Positions 36,201-40,200 of a stretch of DNA of 40,200 bases are shown here, one piece after another. The notes below the pieces were generated by a model. That model searched no databases. It was not told the origin of the DNA and saw only the letters and a list, made by a program, of their open reading frames with translations. Positions within the stretch are counted from its first letter, which is position 1. Every line of letters begins with the position of its first letter. Source of the stretch: Clostridiaceae bacterium (GTDB lineage: Bacteria > Bacillota > Clostridia > DSM-8532). The translations under genes were made by a program, and so were the position numbers. The stretch spans positions 1 through 40,200 of the forward strand of contig DULR01000069.1 in assembly GCA_012840245.1 (NCBI GenBank), written 5' to 3'.

Positions 36201-36486
36201 CGGAAGGAACAACATAGCAGGAAGACTTATGATGATGGACTATACTGATTACCTCCGCCTTATGCTGCTGGCAGTGCCTGCCGAAACCAAAGCTTTGAGA
36301 ACGGCCGATCTCATGCAGATGAATATGCAGGAGATAACCGGCAACTATGATCTGACTGTGGATCAATACCACACATACATTTTTATCAAAGCCGAACTGG
36401 ATTTCAATACATGGTTCCTTCCTGAAAGCATGTTCAGAAAAGGCGGAGCGGGGATGATATCGGTTGAGTGGAGTCAGGGATACTAA
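33208..36486 (+). CDS. Large DUF5702-like Tad-associated surface protein
   Basis: The 1092-residue protein begins with a TadG-like membrane anchor (KRGSTTVFLCIILAVLIPLA) followed by SSESVLAAYDRGLKEQYGLFAIYP, the hallmark of DUF5702 proteins in clostridial Tad clusters. Residues about 227-365 form a long coiled coil rich in E, K, A and L. A further region (about 530-610) is acidic and Ser/Asp-rich, and near residue 770 there are hydrophobic stretches (AALSLATAIAGWTVFGIPIVQNFILIAWAG). The function is unknown; an extracytoplasmic scaffold or shaft element is plausible. It sits between two TadE-like genes and its end is directly followed by the second. Confidence 0.8.
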   Translation: MFLKKRGSTTVFLCIILAVLIPLACILIDIYRYSLAVGQAKTALKISSESVLAAYDRGLKEQYGLFAIYPREKEALEKEIFELLSQNLNYGASADGVTDLYGFSVKKVEAIPFYNLSEPFVLEQQAVEFMKYRAPVQVVQEFYEKLKIMIGLMKEGDMIERKMAVDKLMNNIREGMVNVSCMLRYKLCLINCSEDGIDKNLKKSVIANVKPYISDAETLVMMSNELVEAIQEARTKYSALYGSCKKARDDYEYIQRELDDISDQMAKKEAELASVKTRLQTAKGDKARSLEEEKNALEAELSALNENYAHVRNSRDSAYREYLSAESEINECRKELEEKLSSAVNGLENARLLYNSAQNEARRLLLNITTHIAYHSDILKLIEELTPKLKELEEDSKSLLDDARDNDSGVSDQISGSLQVQLKSIQAETLSDVRERLSWNLDKLESWKIVTQSFHDILADALRDLDSVIKEASDAMEKPFEKSFEGYNSSQNVTEALKSFESGLSDLKSLNEMKGYFKIPEYALEPEVNNEELKAFEKWFNKRYHGIETKEETPKDEKELEDVRTGVGSFANEAAGQSDSEDRNITDDINGSLVNITERYLKLPSKKGATSSDEALLAIGRTIMESELNRTVSLNPFDKPVEGLDTVNEKEKNFFDYEMERIKALLEIIGNAVSEGLESLIESLYMNEYIMSAFKCVTSTDGIEHDIGWGRPLDKTFLKQAEIEYILFGNNSSRQNIGCVKRSLFAIRLVFNLLHVYTDPDKLAAALSLATAIAGWTVFGIPIVQNFILIAWAGMESYVDTDLLLKGKSVPLIKTSASWYLGATNLKNYLIKGVKDFVQDKIEDTVDRASEAIQETVTGMINGKIDELFAPIEKGVTDILGDPASTDQIETDNLLKSLGAAFLDNLSFSDLESFRESLGTAVTKFFEEIKAAAASYSSSQLAHLKSRMKEYIRNLIFESGGYKQLEDSVKKLGNDLLNKGLTVVEGQLDKVLGKAGNSGRNNIAGRLMMMDYTDYLRLMLLAVPAETKALRTADLMQMNMQEITGNYDLTVDQYHTYIFIKAELDFNTWFLPESMFRKGGAGMISVEWSQGY

Positions 36487-36487
36487 A

Positions 36488-37780
36488 GTGAAAAGAATAA
36501 AAGGCAGCGCAACAGTTGAGGCGGCGATAGTGCTGCCGTTCTTCCTTATGCTCATTTTATCCATGGCTTATATCATAAGGATATTCTACACCTACAATAC
36601 GGTCCAGAACGCTCTTGCCGAAACAGGCCGAAGAATAGGCAACATGAGCTACTTCTATCACATGACGGGATTAAAGGATTTTTCAGACCAGCTGAGGACC
36701 ATGGCTAATGAAGCAGGGACAACGCTGCAGGAGCAGAAAAATACTGTAATAAACGCATTTGGTTCATTCAATGATGTGATAAACGGAATGCCGGCTGATG
36801 GATCAGCAGCTGCTGTCGATATTGAAACCCTTTTGAATGATTCAGTTGATCTTTCCAATGATCTGACAGATGCTGCAAATCTGATAAGTTCGATAGTTGA
36901 GGACCCGAAAGCAGAATTGCGCCTGTTCATGACTATTTTCTCCGGGAAGCTGAATTATGAGATAACGAACAAGCTTGTATGCCTGATCGCAAGGGGAAAT
37001 TTAAAAGCTGAGCTGAGTAAAAGAGTAAAGAACAGTAATGGTGATCCGGCAACAGCGCTTGGTATAAAGGATGGCATGAAAGGGATCAGCTTAGAAAATT
37101 CAAGTGCTTTCGGTGACTCAGAATCTCTGGACTTTGTTGTTGAGTATAAGATCAAGGTTCCTGTTCCGTTCGGTTTCATTCCGGAACTCAAGCTGTCAAA
37201 CCGTGTCAGGATAATAGCCTGGACAGGTGGAAGGGGAAGCTCTGTCAAGGCTTCAGAAAAAAGAGGACCCGAGGAGGGAAATAAGGGTGGGAGTGTATGG
37301 ACTCAGATGGACAATGACAGGCGATATTGGGACAGAGGTCTTGAAATAGAGAAGCTTCATGTTGCCACAATAAAGAATAAAAACGGGATATCAGCCACAC
37401 CTGCACCAAGCAGGTATCCGGTGATAGATGCATACATACTTGATTATGGCGAGAAAACCATAGAGTTTTATGATGTGTTTACATTGAATCCCTTTATGAA
37501 AACATACACTGAGCGCCCGTCAGCCATAAAAAGCGAAATAAAAAAGCATGGAAAGCGCCTGCTGGAATGTGAAACTCCGGATTTTATCGATGCTGATGAT
37601 TTTAAGGCAATCAGAAGAATAGTGATCGTGATTTTCCCGGACAACGCTGAAGGCTATGCCGAAGAAGCTTTTGAAAAAGCCAGGGAAGAGCTTTCCAAAT
37701 ACAACGTGGAGGTAAGGCTTGTGAAAGGATATGGATCTTATGAAAAGCCCGAGGAGGAAAAACATGAAGAAGCAGCATGA
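36488..37780 (+). CDS. TadE-like protein 2 with long extracytoplasmic domain
   Basis: The 430-residue product has a TadE-like N-terminus (IKGSATVEAAIVLPFFLMLILSMAYIIRIFYTYN) with the conserved Glu in TVEAAIVLP. It continues with QNALAETGRRIGNMSYF and a large C-terminal domain of unknown type. The start is GTG at 36488, directly after the DUF5702 stop TAA; an in-frame TTG at 36464 lies inside the previous gene. The C-terminus is charged (EEEKHEEAA). A short ORF with a good ribosome binding site begins inside its last codons. Confidence 0.8.
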   Translation: MKRIKGSATVEAAIVLPFFLMLILSMAYIIRIFYTYNTVQNALAETGRRIGNMSYFYHMTGLKDFSDQLRTMANEAGTTLQEQKNTVINAFGSFNDVINGMPADGSAAAVDIETLLNDSVDLSNDLTDAANLISSIVEDPKAELRLFMTIFSGKLNYEITNKLVCLIARGNLKAELSKRVKNSNGDPATALGIKDGMKGISLENSSAFGDSESLDFVVEYKIKVPVPFGFIPELKLSNRVRIIAWTGGRGSSVKASEKRGPEEGNKGGSVWTQMDNDRRYWDRGLEIEKLHVATIKNKNGISATPAPSRYPVIDAYILDYGEKTIEFYDVFTLNPFMKTYTERPSAIKSEIKKHGKRLLECETPDFIDADDFKAIRRIVIVIFPDNAEGYAEEAFEKAREELSKYNVEVRLVKGYGSYEKPEEEKHEEAA

Positions 37781-37886
37781 TTTGATTAATATGCACGATT
37801 TTGATCTACGCAGTCCTACCATGCATTCAGAGTGCAGCGAAGAATCTGATCAAGAAGATTCTTCGTCGCTTCGCTCCTCACAATGA
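37764..37886 (+). CDS. Small ORF ending inside a dispersed repeat, probably a truncated gene
   Basis: ATG at 37764 is preceded by GAGGAGG with six bases of spacing, better than most starts in this operon. The 40 codons read MKKQHDLINMHDFDLRSPTM, then SECSEESDQEDSSSLRSSQ. The second half and the stop codon are encoded by the inverted dispersed repeat at 37824-37888. I infer that a native gene following the TadE-like protein was cut by the repeat, or that the repeat has created a short tail. No family is recognised. Confidence 0.35.
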   Translation: MKKQHDLINMHDFDLRSPTMHSECSEESDQEDSSSLRSSQ

Positions 37887-37888
37887 CA
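37824..37888. repeat. Inverted pair of the dispersed repeat between the TadE-like and FHA genes
   Basis: CATTCAGAGTGCAGCGAAGAATCT (two segments, 37824-37847) and its diverged reverse copy (37856-37888, ending CACAATGACA) face each other around GATCAAGA. The pair can form a hairpin within the Tad operon transcript. Confidence 0.8.
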
Positions 37889-37946
37889 TAGTAAGGATAT
37901 ATTGCTGAAATTATGCTTATAAAATATATATTTTTCGGAGGTAGCT

Positions 37947-39443
37947 ATGGAAAGCAAAGCAGAAAGACCAATGCCCGCATTTAAAAATGTTTCTGGCAGA
38001 AGCCTGATGGTGTATACCTTTACAGATAGGGATGAGGTCATAAATTATCAGCTTCAGATGCTGGCGAACAACAGTATTCCAGGTATTCTGAAAGCCGGCA
38101 CAATAAGCCTTGACGGTGAAAGCCACCTGCAGTATGACATAACCTCGCTGATCCCTTTAAAAAAGCTGCTGGAACGCAGAAAAATAGGAAGAATGGATTT
38201 CCTGGACCTTATCAGGAATATAGCAGCAGTGGCCGAAGGCATGGAGCAATATCTATTGGATGCAGAAAAAATAGTTTTTGACAGCAGATATATTTTTGCA
38301 GATCCTCAGGATCTGAAGCTGGAATTCGCCTACCTGCCTGAAAAAACTTCAGAACGAGATTCTGATTCTTTAAGAAGCTTTCTGTTGAACCTGATAGTCA
38401 ACGATATACAGTTTTTGAGTGAGCATTCAGACAATTTTGTCCAAAAAATGCTTGAGATCCTTAAATCTGAAGATTTCAAAGCTTCAAACTTAAGGGAGTA
38501 CATAAAGGATATGGAGAATGACAGTCAAAAAGCGGTATCAGAGCCCAGGATCGAAACATCACAGGCCTTGCTTAAGGAAAAAGAGCCTGCACCTCCGATT
38601 TTGCCTGAAACAAAGCCTGTAATTAAGGTATCGAAACTGGGGTATCCGACCAGTTCATATGTCATTCTGGGTTCGGTAACAGGTGTGTTGATCCTGTTTT
38701 TAATAACACTTTTAGTTACTGGAATAATCTCGCCAGGCAATCCTGATTCGCTTCTGTCCTTATTTGGATTTCTTATGATAGCCGGAGCGGTAACATATCT
38801 GGTTTATTCAAAAGTATTCTCACCAGAAAAAAAGACCGAGAAAATAGCGCTCCCCCAAAGAGTTGTGTATGTAAACAAGACTTTTACTGTTCCTGCGCCA
38901 ACACCTGACAAAAAGGAAGGCAATATTGAAAAGAATGATGTCAATGATTCAATTCCGAAGGATATATCCGCAGCCAAATCAGCTGGCCATGAGGCTGCTG
39001 TTGCAAGAGAAAGCATAAGTCCTCGAATACTGACTGGTAATTCATCATCTTCACCTGTCAGTGAGGCGATGGCTTCAAAGGGCAGTAAATCGGTAAATAC
39101 TGAAAAATACAGAGACAAGACAGTTATTTTAGATTGCGGCAGCTTAAAGCTCCCCCATTTGAAAAGGACACAGGGCAACAGCTATGAAACTATCATACTA
39201 AAAAAGTTTCCTTTTATGCTGGGCCGGCTTGAAAGCCAGGTAGATTACTGCATAAACAATCCGGCCATCGGCAAGCTCCATGCCGAGTTAATAAGAACAT
39301 CGGAAGGTTATGTTATTTCGGACATTAACTCTCTTAATGGAACTTTTGTAAACGGCGAGCGTTTGCAACCGGGACAGGACATGACTATCAAAAATGGCGA
39401 CCGTATAGTACTTGGCAATGAGGAGTTCGTATTTTATGAGTGA
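37947..39443 (+). CDS. FHA-domain membrane protein with DUF6382-like N-terminus
   Basis: The 498-residue protein has an N-terminal cytoplasmic domain (about 1-190, SLMVYTFTDRDEVINYQLQML...) resembling DUF6382. A low-complexity linker and two adjacent membrane segments follow (about 232-255 and 262-287), then a Ser/Lys-rich linker and a C-terminal FHA domain (about 410-498). The FHA signature is FMLGRLESQVDYCINNPAIGKLHAEL, then DINSLNGTFVNGERL. FHA domains bind phosphothreonine, so it may link the Tad machine to a Ser/Thr kinase; none is in the window. CGGAGG precedes the ATG by six bases. It closes the cluster. Confidence 0.87.
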   Translation: MESKAERPMPAFKNVSGRSLMVYTFTDRDEVINYQLQMLANNSIPGILKAGTISLDGESHLQYDITSLIPLKKLLERRKIGRMDFLDLIRNIAAVAEGMEQYLLDAEKIVFDSRYIFADPQDLKLEFAYLPEKTSERDSDSLRSFLLNLIVNDIQFLSEHSDNFVQKMLEILKSEDFKASNLREYIKDMENDSQKAVSEPRIETSQALLKEKEPAPPILPETKPVIKVSKLGYPTSSYVILGSVTGVLILFLITLLVTGIISPGNPDSLLSLFGFLMIAGAVTYLVYSKVFSPEKKTEKIALPQRVVYVNKTFTVPAPTPDKKEGNIEKNDVNDSIPKDISAAKSAGHEAAVARESISPRILTGNSSSSPVSEAMASKGSKSVNTEKYRDKTVILDCGSLKLPHLKRTQGNSYETIILKKFPFMLGRLESQVDYCINNPAIGKLHAELIRTSEGYVISDINSLNGTFVNGERLQPGQDMTIKNGDRIVLGNEEFVFYE

Positions 39444-39586
39444 GTGTGTAATAAGCTTTATCCATCGCAAAGAAAATATAATAATGAATGGTGATTGCTA
39501 TTGATATATAATGGTTTTAAAAATATATATTTCTGCACATGAATTATAGTAATTTTTCTAAGGTGTGATGTTAGGAAATCATTGGC

Positions 39587-39952
39587 ATGAAAGATAAATT
39601 ACAGGATATTATTGATTATCTCTTGAGTGTAGTTGAAGATCCGTTCCCACGATATATTCTGAAGAAGGAAATATTGAAGGAAACACCTACTACTGAAGAC
39701 ATTAATGCTATTCATATGTCTAAATGGTATAAGCAGCTTGCTGACGAGCAATGGGAGGACGGAACGTGGGGCAGATTTCACTCACAGGATTCGAAAGCAG
39801 CAATTAAGCAAAAGTTTGTCACAACAGAAAATGCGCTTGGACGGGCACGTCAGTTGAGTTTAACAAGGGTTGCACCTATACAGCAAGTTATGACATCAAC
39901 TGCCACCAGGGGACAAATGGCGCTGATAATGTATAGACTGCTGAGGAAATAA
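39587..39952 (+). pseudogene. Chimeric gene fragment: N-terminus of a conserved clostridial protein joined to an SLH-like tail
   Basis: Residues 1-90 (QDIIDYLLSVVEDPFPRYILKKEIL..., WYKQLADEQWEDGTWGRFHSQDSKAAIKQKFVTTENALGRARQL) look like the start of a conserved hypothetical protein seen in clostridia that I recall as about 300 residues long. After that the sequence changes to RVAPIQQVMTSTATRGQMALIMYRLLRK, which resembles the last segment of an S-layer homology repeat. The 121-residue reading frame is thus probably a truncated and recombined remnant. AGGA precedes the ATG. The two identifications are from memory of family wording and not verified. Confidence 0.5.
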
Positions 39953-40200
39953 GACAGATCATATTGATGTCTGGCCGACGAAAATTATGGATGCAAGAAC
40001 AGAAGGGGATATGATAAAGTATTAGATAAGGTATGTTTATAAAATTGATATATAGGATTATAGTGTTAATAAATGGTAGTGTCAAAAAAGTTATGAAAAC
40101 AGCGATTTGAGATTACAAAAGTGTAACGAATTGGTAATCTGTACCTTGACAGCAGAATAAAGTGGAGAAAAGGGCAAATCTTTATGTGCTTAAAGTGATA
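39953..40200. other. Decayed non-coding tail with a second out-of-frame coding remnant
   Basis: In another frame 39945-40025 stays open and reads GNKTDHIDVWPTKIMDARTE..., a protein-like string without a start codon, suggesting further decayed coding sequence. GGTAGTGTCAAAAAAGTTATG at about 40075-40095 looks like the sort of sequence found at insertion-sequence ends, but no transposase frame lies within the window. I see no complete gene here. Confidence 0.25.

Noticed and set aside
40075..40160. Left end of an insertion sequence
   Set aside because: GGTAGTGTCAAAAAAGTTATG is suggestive, but no inverted partner or transposase can be seen before the window ends.

Overview
The window looks like a chromosomal segment of an anaerobic, low-GC Gram-positive bacterium of the Clostridia type. 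The signs are a T-box leader, strong AGGAGG ribosome binding sites, pyruvate formate-lyase with its activase, type III glutamine synthetase, LL-diaminopimelate aminotransferase and a Gram-positive Tad-type pilus cluster. No rRNA, tRNA, CRISPR array, phage or intact transposase was seen. I cannot name the species from the sequence alone.

Layout. (1) 1-3155: a valine T-box leader drives an archaeal-type valyl-tRNA synthetase. (2) 3180-6435, minus strand: asnA-glnN, ammonia assimilation into asparagine and glutamine. (3) 6518-11874, plus strand: a five-gene split glutamate synthase (glutaminase domain, FMN/Fe-S synthase domain, ferredoxin, FAD/NAD oxidoreductase, GXGXG domain). (4) 11939-12508: an ANTAR-domain RNA-binding antiterminator of NitR type. 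(5) 12560-19562: carA, dapF-pyrG-dapL and asnB, of which carA, pyrG and asnB consume glutamine. (6) 19563-21698: a membrane acyltransferase and a convergent cysteine-rich redox protein. (7) 21795-28362: pflB, pflA, an M29 aminopeptidase, a stand-alone tRNA methyltransferase of MnmD type and a membrane-anchored NagZ-like glucosaminidase. (8) 28566-39443: a Tad-type secretion/pilus operon (degenerate CpaE, CpaF, TadB, TadC, two TadE-like proteins, a 1092-residue DUF5702-like protein, an FHA protein). (9) 39587 to the end: a decayed accessory zone with a chimeric gene fragment.

The most interesting signal is regulatory. Three nitrogen transcription units (asnA-glnN, the glutamate synthase cluster, asnB) each begin, within one to three bases of the predicted transcription start, with a short RNA hairpin whose six-base loop is AAAGGC or AAAGGU. 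This fits the A1/G4 hexaloop recognised by ANTAR proteins. In each case the same bases can instead pair into a longer downstream hairpin. An ANTAR protein is encoded in the middle of these units. This suggests a local glutamine/ammonia regulon controlled by RNA switching.

The window also carries two families of dispersed non-coding repeats. One has the core CTGAGCGAAGCGAAGAATCT and lies at five loci; it supplies the stop codons of carA and dapL and the C-terminus of a small ORF. The other is a GGGGACGG-type palindromic family at three loci, including a perfect 28-bp inverted repeat after asnB.
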